The notes beneath the pieces were generated by a model, which saw only the letters and a list, made by a program, of their open reading frames with translations, made no database searches and was not told where the DNA came from. 64,000 nt of DNA from Gnetum montanum (lineage: Eukaryota > Streptophyta > Gnetopsida > Gnetales > Gnetaceae). Position numbers and translations under genes: made by a program. The stretch lies in assembly GCA_015680685.1 (NCBI GenBank), contig MNCI01036217.1:96485-160484 (forward strand), given 5' to 3'. Positions 1 through 12,499 of the stretch are shown here, in pieces; within the stretch, counting starts at the first letter, position 1; every line of letters starts with the position of its first letter.

Positions 1-2150
1 CAATCGACCCAAGGTGAGGTGGTAGAAGTACTAGCTCCCAAATAGGGATAATGTCTCACGTTACCCCCTAACTGCCTTGCTACTATTTTGAAAAATTCCT
101 CATTGACCTCAATTATTGTGGAAATGAACTTCACTCCATTTGTGAAATTTTCTTCCTAAGTGATGCGGATGCAACTCAAAGTGTCCCCATTGTGGCTAAT
201 CCTGTTTCATAGTAGTGAATGGTACTTGGGGAAAGTCTATCAATTTTGGCAAAATAAGGACAAGGGTACCACTATGAATATCTATGGGGTGAATGTCTCT
301 TATGTAGTCAAACATATAGCTTGAGCTTCAGCTCTCAATTTTCCCAATGAAGGGGCCAAGGTTGCTCACCTATCTAGCATATTTGATTCTAAAATGAAGA
401 GACTATGGCCAAAGTAAGCATACAGTAAAGAAGATAAATCATACCATGAGATGACCTTGCATGAGAGAACTTACTTCAAGATTGAAACATACCACCTATT
501 TTCCACCAAAGGGCTCAATCACATTTCTACTTATGTGGCTAAGGGAATCACCATTTTGATGGAAAAATTTTTAATTAACCTTCCTCAGTACTATTTCACA
601 AAAATCCAAGGGTGGTTCAAAGAAACAAAGTTAGGAAGACCAACACTTCCAATTTCTTATCTAATCAAAAAGTTTTGCAAGCACGTGGGAATCTTAGGAT
701 ATACTAATGATATCCTTCAGAAGGCTCAGCATGCCTCTTTTGTAGAGCTCCTCAAAACTGAAGCACCAAGAAAGGATTATGGTAGTAAGAAGCATTATGG
801 TGGTAAGTCACATTGAAGACTAGAGAAGGCACCACAGTCATGGTGCTACAACATAAGGATGCAACAGGCATAGTAGAGGTGATTACTAATCACATCAAGG
901 AATTGTTCAATGTTTTTGTTATGCCTTTGATCGATTTTGAAAGGATAAGAGATGCACAAATGCTGACTAGGACCTCAATGACTCATAAAATTCATGAGGA
1001 TGTACTTGATTGTTTGCTGCAAATAGCTCAACTGATGACCACTCTGTTTAACATCCCCAGTGATGTCACTATGGCACAATTAGACCTCATCACTACAAAA
1101 GGAAAGTTGGTCATCGCTAAGGTTAAGGTAGAGCATGCAGAAGCTAAGATGCAAAGATTACAAGAAGAGTTGGCTACCCTACACACTGAACAATGGGATC
1201 CTATCCTTTTCATCATAGTAGACCAACTAGAGCAGTTTTGGATAGAGGAGCTTACTAAGCTAGAAAATGAGAGAGTAGATGCATAGTAAGAAAAGGAGAT
1301 GGCAGCCTTGAATGCCTTCACTGTAGATGCACGAACTCATGTACATAAGAAGGCATTTACCACTATTCAAGAAGCAAATAAACCACTCACTAAAGAGAAT
1401 TCCTGATCGACCATAGTAGAAAAGCAAAAGAACATCTTAGAAGAGAATGTCCATTAATTGAGGAAAAAACTAGTGAGGATCAACCAAGATATGAGTTGAT
1501 TGGCCTAAGAAAATCAAACCCTCTCTATGGAGGAGGTATGCACTATTTGTCAAAAGATAGCAATCAAGATCAATGTGTGGCAAAATGAGGCCAAGAAACA
1601 TGAGAAGTTAAAAGAACACTTCTAGGACCAGGTTGGCATGTACAAAGAAATTAATGAGAAAGAAATCAAGATGGCCAACGCCCACAACAGCTCCTTAGCA
1701 ACAAAAAATTCTAAATGGCAAGCCATTTTGGACTATTATGCCATGGTCCAACAAGTGGAAGTTAAAATTAAGGACCTATAGATAGAAGATTTGAAGGAAA
1801 ACATGGCAAGGTTAGCATATCTAAAGTTGCCATGTTAATAGCAGGTCATTCCCAAAGCGAGTTGGAGAAGCAAGGGGCGACCACCTACGCAGTGTATGAG
1901 AAGGAGTTTATAGATTAGAAGGATGATTTTTAAAAGTTACAAGTGACAAACTTAGAATTAGAGGTAGTCAAAGCTAGCTACTAAGGATAGAAAGATGTAG
2001 CCTTGAACCTAGCTCGAAGATTTATAGATTATCATGAGCTAAGGGATAAAGCTAGTGCCTTCAAGGAGGAATGATGGTAGTTCATAGCATGGTATGTCAA
2101 GGTAAATCAAATGTTTGGCCCCAACACACATCAGCACAGCAAATTGGACA
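1..2150 (+). pseudogene. Element A env-position ORF (plant transposon protein-like domain plus coiled coil), decayed
   Basis: This is the 3' ORF of an Athila-like Ty3/gypsy element whose 5' part lies left of the window. The first 800 bases encode a domain that resembles, from memory, the Pfam 'putative plant transposon protein' family. Readable blocks are YFKIETYHLFSTKGLNHIST (residues start near base 475) and LPISYLIKKFCKHVGILGYT (near base 645). From about 960 a long heptad-like region follows (QLDLITTKGKLVIAKVKVEH near 1075). Frames change between 800 and 815 and many stops follow 1280, so it is dead. Homologous ORFs lie at 18595, 45007 and, on the minus strand, 22953. Function is unknown. 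The position between pol and the 3' LTR is where env-like ORFs sit in Athila relatives, but I see no signal peptide or membrane segment. Confidence 0.75.
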
Positions 2151-2460
2151 ATGCATGACCCAAGGACAAAGGAAGAAAAATTGCAAGCCTTACTCAATCA
2201 TTACAAATTCTAGTAGCTTGAAGACAAAGGAAGTGACCAATGGAAAAGCCACCACCTCTAGGCACTACATGAGCCTTGCAGTCTTGTTTTTTCTCATCTT
2301 TTTTTATAATAATATGTTCCATTTTTGTACTACACCACTGCAGCATGCGAAGAGTCAATTATTTTGTCTATTGTTGGAGTCAGTTAATAATCCCATGCCT
2401 ACCCAACATTTTGTAAAGGACTTGTTCCTAATTTTTGTTTAACTTGAGGTTGATTTTTCA

Positions 2461-2476
2461 TTCATTCATGGGGGTA
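2461..2476 (+). promoter_or_regulatory. Polypurine tract of element A
   Basis: The stretch CATGGGGGTATGA lies immediately before the LTR start TGATGA. The same tract precedes the 3' LTRs at 21584, 55970 and 56990, which supports its role as the plus-strand priming site of reverse transcription. Confidence 0.75.
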
Positions 2477-3331
2477 TGATGAGATGTGATTTAATAGGTC
2501 CTGACGTTGGAGTCCCAATATCGTGTACTTGATGTCGAGGCTAATAAGTGACGTTGAATACTCAACGTCACCTTATTTGGATATCACCTATAAATACTAC
2601 AATTGGGCTTCCAGATGAGATAATTTTAGCATATCTTAGAAATATTTAGTTTTTAGCTTCCTTTCTTTTAAGTCTGTTATTCCCAGTGCATGCTCATAGT
2701 TTAATGTTTGTAACTGTAAGACACCTTTGTTCCAGTGTGACGTACTTGGACACATTACATGACTAGTAATAAAGATCAAGATTACTTCCATCATTGGAGC
2801 ATCCACTTAAATTAATATTTTTATTTTAATTGTTTAATGCTTTCTTTAGTTAAACATTTTCATTTATTGTTCTTTACTCTTCCTATTGTTAAGTAGAATA
2901 TGTACGTCTTAATCATGAGCATTTAGTGTAAATACTTGGTCATCCCAAGGTGTATCATTTGGCACAACTAGTGACATACACCTAGTAATCCTAGAAGTAG
3001 CTTCACGAAGTCCAAGATGTGTATGGATGATTCAGAGTAGATATCATCGTCATAGGCTAACTTAAATTTTATTTTCCATTATTCATTAGTTAATCAATTT
3101 ATCTCTTTTCATCACTAGGAGTAGCATAGAATTAGGAAACATCATATGCCTCACTTTGGACTAACCATACATGACAAAGCTACCACTAGTCTAAGTGGCA
3201 AGATAGTGAACTGTGATCAAAGCATAACGATTTAGATGCCACAACTAGTCCCATTCATGGAATTCAACGGGATCATGCATGAACACTTGTGATTCGTATG
3301 GTTGAGCATAAGGGTACCTCGTCGCTCATTA
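2477..3331 (+). mobile_element. 3' LTR of element A
   Basis: The LTR begins TGATGA and ends TCATTA (a decayed TCATCA); other copies have the perfect 6-bp inverted ends. A TATA box (TATAAATA) is at 2589-2596 and a polyadenylation signal AATAAA at 2768-2773. The U3 core, 2500-2585, carries GACGTTG/CAACGTC inverted motifs and the block CCCAATATCGTGTACTTGATG, the same motif class as the D LTR at 41367. The length of 855 bp fits the other LTRs (837-950 bp). The matching 5' LTR must lie outside the window. Confidence 0.85.
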
Positions 3332-4039
3332 GTTGTTTTATGTTCCAAATCGATTGAATCTTACTTTATTTCTAGTTTTCTTATGGAATTTTTCTCTAGA
3401 AAATATTGGTAGTAGATTTGCAGAATTGCACTAAAATATTAAGTAAAAGAATGATTAGCAAAAGTAGCTAATGATCAAAGCCATGTAGACTATCCAAATT
3501 TAACAAAATTAGGAAATATTTTGACTCATAGAATAGAGTTTTGAAAGCTTTATCTCTCTAAAAAATTACTATTTGTTATTAAAAATTTTAGATAGTATAG
3601 AATTTGCATTAAGTATAAATTTGAAAATACCTCCCTCATACAAGCACTGAGTCTTATTAGGAGGTATCCAAGCCTTAGTGTTGCCAAAGACCAATAAGCA
3701 CTAGAATTTGAGTTTAAAAGAATCCCTTGTCTAAGTAATTTTAGTTGCTTGGCCAAGGACTATGAATTTGGCAGTAGGAAAGGAGTCCTAAGTGGTCACC
3801 AACTATTGTTTAAGTAGGAATCACACAATCTTATGGCTAGATTGAATCCCTTAAACTTGTTGATGCATAGGTCTTAGGTGATATGAGTAATGCCAAGTTA
3901 CAAGGGTTATGTGCTTAGGATACTAAGTTCCAAACAAGACAAGATTCACTAGGTCATGGTCACTAAACTTATGGGAAGAACTTAATAATGACCTTAATCA
4001 ATTATGATTCTAGCATCACTGCAAGATTGGTAAGAGTTA
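3332..4039. other. Unassigned AT-rich flank of element A
   Basis: No gene or repeat is recognised. Short open frames here (for example minus strand 3756-3550) have no recognisable domain. The first bases after the LTR are GTTGT, the expected site of the right target duplication of element A, whose left copy is out of view. Confidence 0.4.
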
Positions 4040-4253
4040 CTTAGACTAGTGTATCCTTGTCTTACCAACATCTCTTGCAATTGAAGAATCTTGATTAATC
4101 AAATCTCCTAATCCATGGATCATCTCAAACATATGGTGCATTTGGTGGTGGTCCATGACTCTTGCTATGTTGTGGCTCCATGGTTCATCATTAGGTTGTA
4201 CTCTCTCCTTGATTCTGATTAACCCTTGGGTCATGGTTTGCTTTGATACCAAA
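4040..4253 (-). mobile_element. Leader of a minus-strand LTR element with a Met-type primer binding site
   Basis: Read on the minus strand, the LTR end is followed after two bases by TGGTATCAAAGC (4251-4240). This differs by one base from TGGTATCAGAGC, the site complementary to initiator Met-tRNA in many plant copia and chromovirus elements. About 200 bases of leader or early gag remain (a short open frame from 4291 down to 4046 has no recognised domain). The rest of the element is not identifiable, so superfamily is open. Confidence 0.7.
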
Positions 4254-4826
4254 TGTGACATTGTGTTCTCAAATGTCATGGAAAATGTCAAATATATGTT
4301 ATATTAGACATTATGTGTAAGAAGATGATGTGACAATGTCAAATATGAAACACTTAACATTATGTATAACAAAAATAACATGGGAAAATGTAGAAGAAAA
4401 AAATGAAAAGAATGCTTTATTGATGTCGAATAGTGTGTCTAGATCATGCTCTGGGTATTGCTTGGGATGTTCTTCTTTCAGCATCTATCCCTTAGAGGCA
4501 ATACAACACTACCATCATAGTTAGGCCTATCACTAGTCAAAAGGAATGGACAATCCTCTTCTTGTCCCACTTAACCCATCCCCCATTACTCGCCTTTACC
4601 AACTCCATAACTCCATGCTAATATGACCTCTAATGACCAGGTATAAAAAACATAAATCAAACCCCCAAAGGTCATCTTGAGAGACATATCCATTATTAAA
4701 AAACACCCTTTTAGGTCTTAATTACAACTATTTCTTTCAGGTCTTGTTACACTAATCTCACAATTAGTTATAAAGAGACATTATCTTCGTTATGCAATGA
4801 CACCATTTGGACATGGGGACATTACA
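4254..4826 (-). mobile_element. 5' LTR (family X), minus strand
   Basis: This 573-bp LTR reads TGTAATGTCCCC... to ...ACAATGTCACA on the minus strand. It is the reverse complement of the solo copy at 58787-59338 over its whole length, and the priming site just left of it fixes it as a 5' LTR. A minus-strand AATAAA is at 4421-4416. The flanks (CCAAA, ATGAC) do not match, as expected for one end of a longer element. Confidence 0.8.
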
Positions 4827-7797
4827 ATGACTTTCAAAGGAAACGCAATCATAGCACACAAGACATAGAAGTAGATGTCTCCATTAAAGAAGTTAACATC
4901 AATACTACTACTCTCAATGAAGACACTAGCTTAAGCCTAGAAGTAAGATAATTAAATATATGAAAAATGAATATATAAATTTGTCTTAGTTAAAATGAAA
5001 GAGAGATAATTGATTACACATAGTCAATCTTGGATAACCTAGTAAGCTCTTGGTCAACTTCTTAAGCTCATACTTTATCATTATTTTAATAAGATTTTTC
5101 TATGAACACCTCACATAATAGTACCTACACTTGTTAGGAAGATTTACCTAACTCATGGTTGTAAATGATTTGAGAACTTCTCTATGAACAATTGAGAATG
5201 CTAACAATTCAAAAGTAAGTTCTTTAAATCAAATATAAACTTAGCAAATCACATGGTGTAAGATAATAAAACAATGTAAATGATAATGATACATAATAAA
5301 TGTAAATGTAAAGCCACCTATTAAATATGATAAACAACAATAAATGAAAGATATAACAAAAATAAAAGATAGTATTGGTTTTTTTAATTGGCTATAGTAA
5401 TGAAAAATGGTTTATACAATCCCTTCTAAGAATGGTAGGATACCATGCATTAATTACAAAATACTAATAATGAGAAATGGAAATAGAGAGTAAAATTCTA
5501 AGTTTTACTATTAAATCAATGAGCTTGACTCTTAATAGGATAATAACAAAGTTGGTTTACAAAAAAGAATGGTGATAGGTGCTAAAGAAGCAAAGTACAA
5601 AAGTGATACTACTAGGTGTCGTTGAGCCAATGATGATGGTGCTAACTTAGACTTCTAAGGTTGTAGTTATATATGGACAAGTTAAGAAGTATCTAATGAT
5701 CTTGCCTAAGAAAATAACAACAAATAGTGGAAAATGCTTAAAAATGATGTTGGTGGCAAGTGCACTCTAGGACTAATGAGTACTTAGAATGTTTGAATGT
5801 TAAGAGATCTTAAATAAAGATATTGAATCACTATTTATAGACTAGAAGGCTCAAATCTTGCTACTTCATAATTAGCACAAGGATTTTGATGTTGATGATA
5901 AGTCAAAGACAAAGGCTAATGAAGATTAATAATTATGACATTGATGATAATATGAAACCATCATTAGGATTGTTGATGCTAAGAAAGGAGTTAAAGATGA
6001 TGCTAATGGTGGTGATGATGTAGACCTATCACTTGGAATGTCACTTGAAACTAATGAATATAAAGATTCTACTAATAAAACTAAAAGTAATAGTGATAAT
6101 AATTCTAAATCATTACTTGTTGGAGAAGATAGCTTCTAGAATAGAATTTTTGAAGGAAGGCTATAGTGATGCTAAGAATGATGTTACATCAATGCTAACA
6201 CTAGGTCATCATCTAGACTATTAGTTCTAGCGATAAACAAAACTAAAGTTGCTAAAATAAAAAATTTGATGAAACAACAATGATTTTCAAATTATGGAAT
6301 ACTAAGAGCCTAAAATACCTTACAAGATTAAGAGAAATTTTATATATTAATAACTAGAATCAATTGGATGTGTTATATGTCTAGGAGAAGAAGTAAAAAG
6401 GAAGTCTTCCATCGATTTCCAATTGATGAACATCAATGCAATATCATAAATAAAAGGTTTCTCTAGTTTTTCTATTTTTTGGCAACATCATATATTTCTT
6501 ATATATTTTAGAATATATGATAAATATGTTTATTTTAGTTGCTATCACATAAGGATCATTAACGTCCATATCCCATCCCTAGAGAATACTAAGTAGCTTT
6601 TCTTTAAAGATATCACAATACACTTTTAGGGGTCTTCAAATTATGTTGTAATTGGTAATTATAATGCAATTAATATTTTATAGCATATATCTCTATCTCA
6701 AAACAAAGCTTGGATTTGACTGAGATTCCTCTTAGAGGAAATCAGTCCATGTGACATCATCCCTATGGGGGCCATGAAGTAAGGGCCTCATGGCTAAACT
6801 ACTATTGAATGAACTTAAAATCCTTTTCATCTTATCTTATTAATATTCTCTTATAGTCAATGAAATTTCTTAGACGGTTCACATAGGCATCTTCCATTAA
6901 ATCTCCTTAAAATTTAAATTTAAGAATGTTTGGCTTCAAATATATAATGTTCAAATCTAACTAAAGAATACTTGGTTGTTCTAAATCCATTAGTCAAAGT
7001 CCTTAATGGTATCCCTAGTAGTGATCCAAACTTTTCATTTTTTAGCTAAGAAGGCCTACACATCATAATAACCTACATACTTCCTACCATCCATAATGAA
7101 CTTCAAATCCTCACCCAACAAAATAGCCTTGATGATTGATATTAATAATTTTAACACTATTTGTAACATTTTATTTAGATTTAAAATTGCTATTAACAAA
7201 AATGTTTGAGTGTGATGTGGTTACAAGAAGATGGCAAGAATAACAATATTTTTCATCTTATGGCCACTTGCACAAAGCACAAGTGATTGGTATTCTTTTG
7301 AAGATATGCTTAGCAAGAACTGAACATAGTCATTAGGTTTTTTCTTAGCTCTTTCACTTCCATCCATGTGCCACTAAATGCATCTTACATTTACTATAGA
7401 AGTACAATAACCTTAAAAAAATCTACCAAATATTTCATCCCTTATCTTATGATGAATTTTAGGAGGTTATTAGACACTCTAGCAACAACTAGATCTTATA
7501 TGAAAACTAGATGAATAAATTTTTTGAGGCTTTTTGGCTAAACATCGATCTACTCATGCTTCACACTTTTAGTTGCATTCTAAGCTCGGGTACCTTTTAA
7601 AATTTTTACAAGTTCATACTCTTAGTTCTCATGTCTAAGAAAGAGATTATAACTAATCCAAAACATTCTCATCCTATTAGTCTTTTCTTTGTATCATATA
7701 AATTATATAACAAAATCCTAACAAACCACATCCATGACCTACTCCTCACCAATATTAGTAGTGCAAAATCTAATTTCATTGGAGGAAGAAATATAAT
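4827..7797. other. AT-rich region without recognised genes
   Basis: About 3 kb of AT-rich DNA with stops in all frames. The short frame at 6033-6224 has no recognisable domain. I could not place it in any of the element families in this window. It may be a very old element or true intergenic DNA. Confidence 0.4.
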
Positions 7798-8640
7798 TGA
7801 CAAGTAAAAAGCATTCTGAATGTCCAACCATACAGTCTCCAAGTGTTGTAATATGCTATGTCATAATCCATGGATGGGGCTAATGTGGTATCTAGATAGT
7901 TAAATGTGAGATTGCAGATCACAGTCTTTCTAACTATACTCATAGTGACTCTTAGAATATATGGTTAAGTATATCTGAGACACATGATGATTGATTTTGT
8001 TCTACCATTGATTAAATAATATTAAAATATATCAAATTAGTCTAATGTTTGATAAAGTAAATCCTAGAGTAGCCTAATGTAAGGAGGATCCAATTGATAG
8101 TTTACTCTGCATATCCTAAATTCATGTTCCCATTGTTGAATTACCAAGTATTTACTACTAAGTGTATCAAGTGAGAGCACAACTAGGATTACTAAGTAAA
8201 TATTTGTTTACACTCGAAACTGATGATGCTTATTTTGCAAATGATCTATGTGCATAAAAATATAAACATTAAACCAATTGCATTGAATTTAAATGAACAT
8301 GAAAGTAAATTCTATTCTAAGTTAAACTACTTCAATGAATATGAATTAATTTTGATCTCAATGCTAGTCATGGATCATGTTTAGGTATAATACCACTCAA
8401 ATAAGACATTGTACAATTAATTGAAATTCACATTGCAGACACTCACTAACTATTACTAGACTATAGAAACAAATTGAAATATTTCAACTACACTAGTAAC
8501 AAAATTGTAAATAAACATAATAAGTGAACAATGTTTATAAGAATTTATTATGACTATGTCAATGTATCTACATTGATGCATCGTAGGCTTAATTGACAAA
8601 GCTACATCAACACATCAACATCGACTAAGCTCTTGTAAAA
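7798..8640 (-). mobile_element. LTR relic I of the Athila-like family, minus strand
   Basis: The reverse complement matches the LTR family in order: CCAACCATAC near 7823, ATCCATGGATGGGGCTAATG near 7867, a stretch matching 'TTACCAAGT' near 8141, and a U3-like block with GATGCATCG, CATCAACACATCAACATCG at 8575-8632. Boundaries are approximate because it is very diverged. Its U3 block strongly resembles the internal cassette of element C (23461-23555), both of the GATGC motif class. Confidence 0.6.
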
Positions 8641-9219
8641 GTACACTTTTATTATTCATCATATCCCAATGACTCACTAAAAACTTATCCTCAAGTTGCA
8701 CAACATGCACGATGTTGAATTTTAAAATTTTTTGGATTAACTTAGATAGGATTAACTAACATTAGAAAAGCTTGAGTGTTTCATTAAAAAAAAATAACAA
8801 GACTAGACAAATTTAAAAGTTTCCAAAAATTGTAGAAGTCTTCAAAAATCTACTACCAATGAGTCATCATGTTATTCCTATGAGTTACAATTCTTCCAAA
8901 CTTGATTGCTCTATTGGTGCTTTACTTTTATGTAGAAATTTTATAGGATGAACCAAAATTTTTCATCATTAACTTGTGGGTTTCTAGGTAACGAAAATAT
9001 AATGTTCAAGCTATAATTCTTTTATCTACTACTTACCCATCATCATGTCCTCATCTTAGCATCTTCTCCTTGTCTTGTGAAAGACCTCCAAACTTAGGAA
9101 CTTTTATAGACATCATCTACAATCACCAAAGAATCAATGTTAGTTTTAGAAATTTTTAGTAATTTAATATTTTAATTACTTTATCATTTTGTTACTCTTA
9201 ATTATATTTAAAAATATAA
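8641..9219. other. Unassigned AT-rich DNA
   Basis: No coding region or repeat could be recognised between LTR relic I and the next LTR fragment. It may hold the remainder of the plus-strand LTR whose end lies at 9425. Confidence 0.35.
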
Positions 9220-9425
9220 AATATATATAAATCGCATGCCTCAATCACACTTAACATATCCATTAAATTAACACAAGTGGTGATTGGAAAGACAATAAAA
9301 GCAATAAACATGGTTTTGTTATCTAAATCTTAGATTCCTAAAGAGATCCACAAAATTTAACTAAATTGCATGTACATACTTATGATTCGTATGGTAGGGT
9401 GTAGGGGACACTCTACCACTTATCA
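9220..9425 (+). mobile_element. LTR 3'-end fragment, plus strand
   Basis: CTCAATCACACTTAACATAT (near 9241) and TGATTCGTATGGTAGGGTGT (near 9382) match the last part of the Athila-like LTRs in this window. It ends CCACTTATCA, comparable to CCACTCATCA. The upstream part of the LTR is not recognisable. Confidence 0.5.
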
Positions 9426-9947
9426 AGCTTAAAATTTGAAGTTAACATCAATTAGCAATGTTAGTTTATATTTGAATGCTTTTTCTCAATGTAGGCTTCA
9501 GGAACGAAAGTAACAAGCTCATGTGGAAAATCAAGGTTCTTTCAACATATTCAATTTAAGACTTGGTACTTTTCTTAAAAATTATAGTCCTACATTCTTT
9601 TGAATATTTATCCAAAAAAAGTAAAAAACCTTTCTTCTAAGAAATTTCTATTTGTAGTAGAAGAAATTCCACTTAGTGTATAAAATGAATTGTAACACAA
9701 ACATGAGCACAGTTTAAATACAATGCTATCATGAGTACAGTTTTGATTTAGGTACTGATATGATTTGGATGTTATTAGATATACTAAACTAAGTCATAAG
9801 TAACACTAACTTATATATCTAAATTTATGTGCAACTTATATATTAATAGTAATTAAATGTTGCTATATCATACTACACTAAGTTATAATGGTATTGATTT
9901 GACATTGTTTTCAATTTGATTACTTCTACATTGCATTTATTTAAGTA
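9426..9947. other. Unassigned AT-rich DNA
   Basis: No coding potential, RNA gene or recognised repeat seen. Confidence 0.35.
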
Positions 9948-9952
9948 TGCAT

Positions 9953-10271
9953 ATGGCTAACTTGAGTTGGTAAGCCATAACTTGAAGCATGCAACTTATG
10001 GGTTTATAGATCCGAAGTTTAATCCCAAAGGTATATGTTGAAACATGTGCCAACTTGGGGGTTTTGTAAAATCATCATTAAATCTCTTACTTACCTTACT
10101 AGGTTAGCTGATGTTAATGAGTTCAAAGTACAATGATGACAATATGGCCCCACTTGAGTTTTCCTCTTTTAAATGCTTCTATAATAAATAAGCATAAATT
10201 CTCATTAATATAAACATGGTGGCTAGTTCTTTCTATTGTAATACTTCTTTTTTTTTTCTTTTTTTTTTTGT
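9953..10271 (+). repeat. Possible tRNA-derived SINE ending in poly(T)
   Basis: The start TGGCTAACTTGAGTTGGTAAG resembles a polymerase III A box, and GGTTTATAGATCCGAAGTTT 50 bases on is a weak B-box candidate. The stretch ends in an interrupted T run (10248-10269), a tail type known in some plant SINEs. An 11-bp perfect inverted repeat (CTAGTTCTTTC, 10223-10233 and GAAAGAACTAG, 10278-10288) brackets the T run. No target duplication is evident, so this is tentative. Confidence 0.3.
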
Positions 10272-10288
10272 AGCTTGGAAAGAACTAG

Positions 10289-10925
10289 TACATATGAGGA
10301 AAAAACTAGGAACATAATAGGGTGTTACATTATATACTCTTAGAAAGAATGGAAATACGGAATACACATGGCTGAGTTGGTTAAAAGCTTGTCATTATTT
10401 TAGTTATAGTTTGTTACAATTCATTAGTCATTATTTATGCATAAAATTGACAACTATTCTAGTAAGTTCATTCAATGTTAGAAATAAGAATGAAAGAATT
10501 TTAGTGTTGAGATCCAATACATTCTTTTTCATAGTATTTACCCCAAGACATAAGACATTCTTATTTCAATGTTGGGGTTCAATATTATTGCCAACTATAA
10601 AGCTTATTCAATGTTATAAATAAGAATGAATTTTGGGGTTGGGACCTAAAACATTATTTTTAAACAAAATTTACCTCCAAGACATATAATCAAATCAAAA
10701 CTTTATAACTCAGCATTGAACGCTAGAATCAGTACCATAACTAGGAGTTACCAAATTAAAAGTCTTACAACTAGGCTAACACTTCATTATTAAAAATGAA
10801 AGAATGTGAGAGACTAAAGGTTAATTTCATAAAATTTGATTATAAATAAAAAAGGAATAACATAGTACTATATATTTTATTACATAAGATTATACCTTTT
10901 TTTCAAAAATATTTTATATTATATC
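10289..10925. other. AT-rich DNA with a second A-box-like site
   Basis: Contains GGGTGTTACA at 10319-10328, which resembles the terminus of some plant LTRs (compare TGTAACACCC at 23643), and TGGCTGAGTTGG near 10370, a good A-box match with no B box. Nothing else was recognised. Confidence 0.3.
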
Positions 10926-11475
10926 AGAGATAGAATTAAGGCAGGATGGTTAAAATGTTTACAAGCTAGTGGTGTTTTATATAATAAAAGAATACCAATA
11001 AAATTAAAGGAAAATTTTACAAGATAGCAATTAAGCCTATAATCTTATATGGTATTGAATGTTGGGTAGTACAAAGGAGGCATGAATGACAAATTAGTAT
11101 GGCAAAAATGCAAATGCTTCAATGGATGTTGAATGTTACTAGAAGAGATAAACTCTATAATACATACATCATAGAAAGACTTGGAGTGGTTCTATTTCAG
11201 ATAAGCTACATGAATAGTAGCTTAGATGGCTTGGACATATGCAAAGAAGATCAGACAACGAGACTATAAGCAAAGGTTTCTCCTTCATTATTCTAGGAAA
11301 GCCATCGAAAGAAAGACCAAAAAAGACATGGGAAAAAACAATTGAAGATGATTTAAAGAAACTACAAATAAACAAAGATCTAGCTCTTGATAGAGGCAAA
11401 TGAAGAAAAAGAACTCATGTAGCCAACCCCATTTTATTGGAAAAATACTAAGATAATGATGATGATGATACTACA
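10926..11475 (+). mobile_element. RTE-type LINE, 3' fragment
   Basis: The plus strand encodes, with stops and frameshifts, the C-terminal part of an RTE-clade reverse transcriptase polyprotein. Readable blocks are DRIKAGWLKCLQASGVLYNK (10931 on), ILYGIECWVV (near 11045), MLQWMLNVTRRDKLYN (near 11115) and DRGKW/HVA near 11390-11425. These correspond to the conserved region after the RT domain in plant RTE elements. The end is a short ATG/GATGAT repeat (11455-11470), the tail expected for RTE rather than poly(A). It is 5' truncated, the usual fate of LINE insertions. RTE family assignment is from memory of the motif pattern. Confidence 0.75.
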
Positions 11476-11682
11476 CTACCTTTATCATTAATGACAATTG
11501 GTTTTTCAATGATTAGAAAGAGGAAATTTTTTTAAAAAAATGGTAACTATTATATTAAAAGTAATAAACTATAATGAAAATTTCTTGTAAATTCACTTTT
11601 GAAGATAATTTAAAAGCTACAAAAAATAAAAATGATAAAGTAAGTATATAATACTTAATTGAAAAGGATACTCAAATATAAT

Positions 11683-12480
11683 TAATGAGTAACAGGTATT
11701 CCCATGTCCAACCATACAAATCACTAGCATGTACCTATGATCTGGTTGAATTCCATGAACTCTATTTACCTAAGTAACTGATATCATTAGATGGTGAAAG
11801 ATGTGGTTTGCTATCTCAAGTAACACTTGTGTTAATCTGTTGGTATGGGTAAGTGTGACTAAGATATACAATATTCATTTTTATAATTTTTATTATTTTA
11901 TGTATCTTCCAAATGATTAAATAAATAAAGAGTTAATATTTAAATGAACTAATTAATTAACTAAACTAACCTCAACATAGAGCATATGTTCCCACTTTCC
12001 ATACAAATCCCATATGTATATTAACATTGTTGGGTTACCAAGTGGCTATTGCTAGGTGTACCAAGTATCCACTAGTGGTATTACCAAGCATCAATATATT
12101 ATGCTTGAAGTGGCTGTACTCACATTAATTACAAATTATAATATTAAATGTTTAATAACTAAAAAGTAAATTACATTCAAAGTAAATTTTTGGAAAGTAA
12201 AGTTAAACTAATCCAAGTGCTACAACGAATGAAAGAAATCTTGATTTTATTACCATTCATGAAACTATGTTTAGGTACATGTTACACTTGAATAAAATGT
12301 CATATAATCATTTTGATCCAAGTTATGGGCACTCAGAGGAAAAAATTTTCTAACTTCTATGGAAAGACACTATAAAAGTTTGGCTAAGCAACAATTGAAT
12401 GACACTATAAATGGAACGGATATGCACATTTATATAGGCAATGATTGTGTTTGTGTTAGATGCTCAACATCTTCATCTCT
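11683..12480 (-). mobile_element. 3' LTR of element C, minus strand
   Basis: The left end TAATGAG is a decayed TGATGA terminus, and the sequence to about 12480 is closely similar to the H LTR at 58090 (for example GATGGTGAAAGATGTGGTTT near 11793 and near 58199). A minus-strand TATA box (TATATAAA) lies at 12436-12429, and the U3 edge has GATGCTCAACATC. It is called 3' because the env-position ORF of C lies on its right, that is upstream on the minus strand. The right boundary is uncertain by about 20 bases. Confidence 0.7.
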
Positions 12481-12499
12481 TATTAGCTTGGGTCTAAGA

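Noticed and set aside
4046-4291. Independent minus-strand gene
   Set aside because: It overlaps the priming site and LTR end of the X-family element and has no domain; it may be leader or early gag sequence.
10369-10400. tRNA gene, from the A-box-like TGGCTGAGTTGG
   Set aside because: No B box, acceptor stem or anticodon arm can be formed; at most a SINE fragment.
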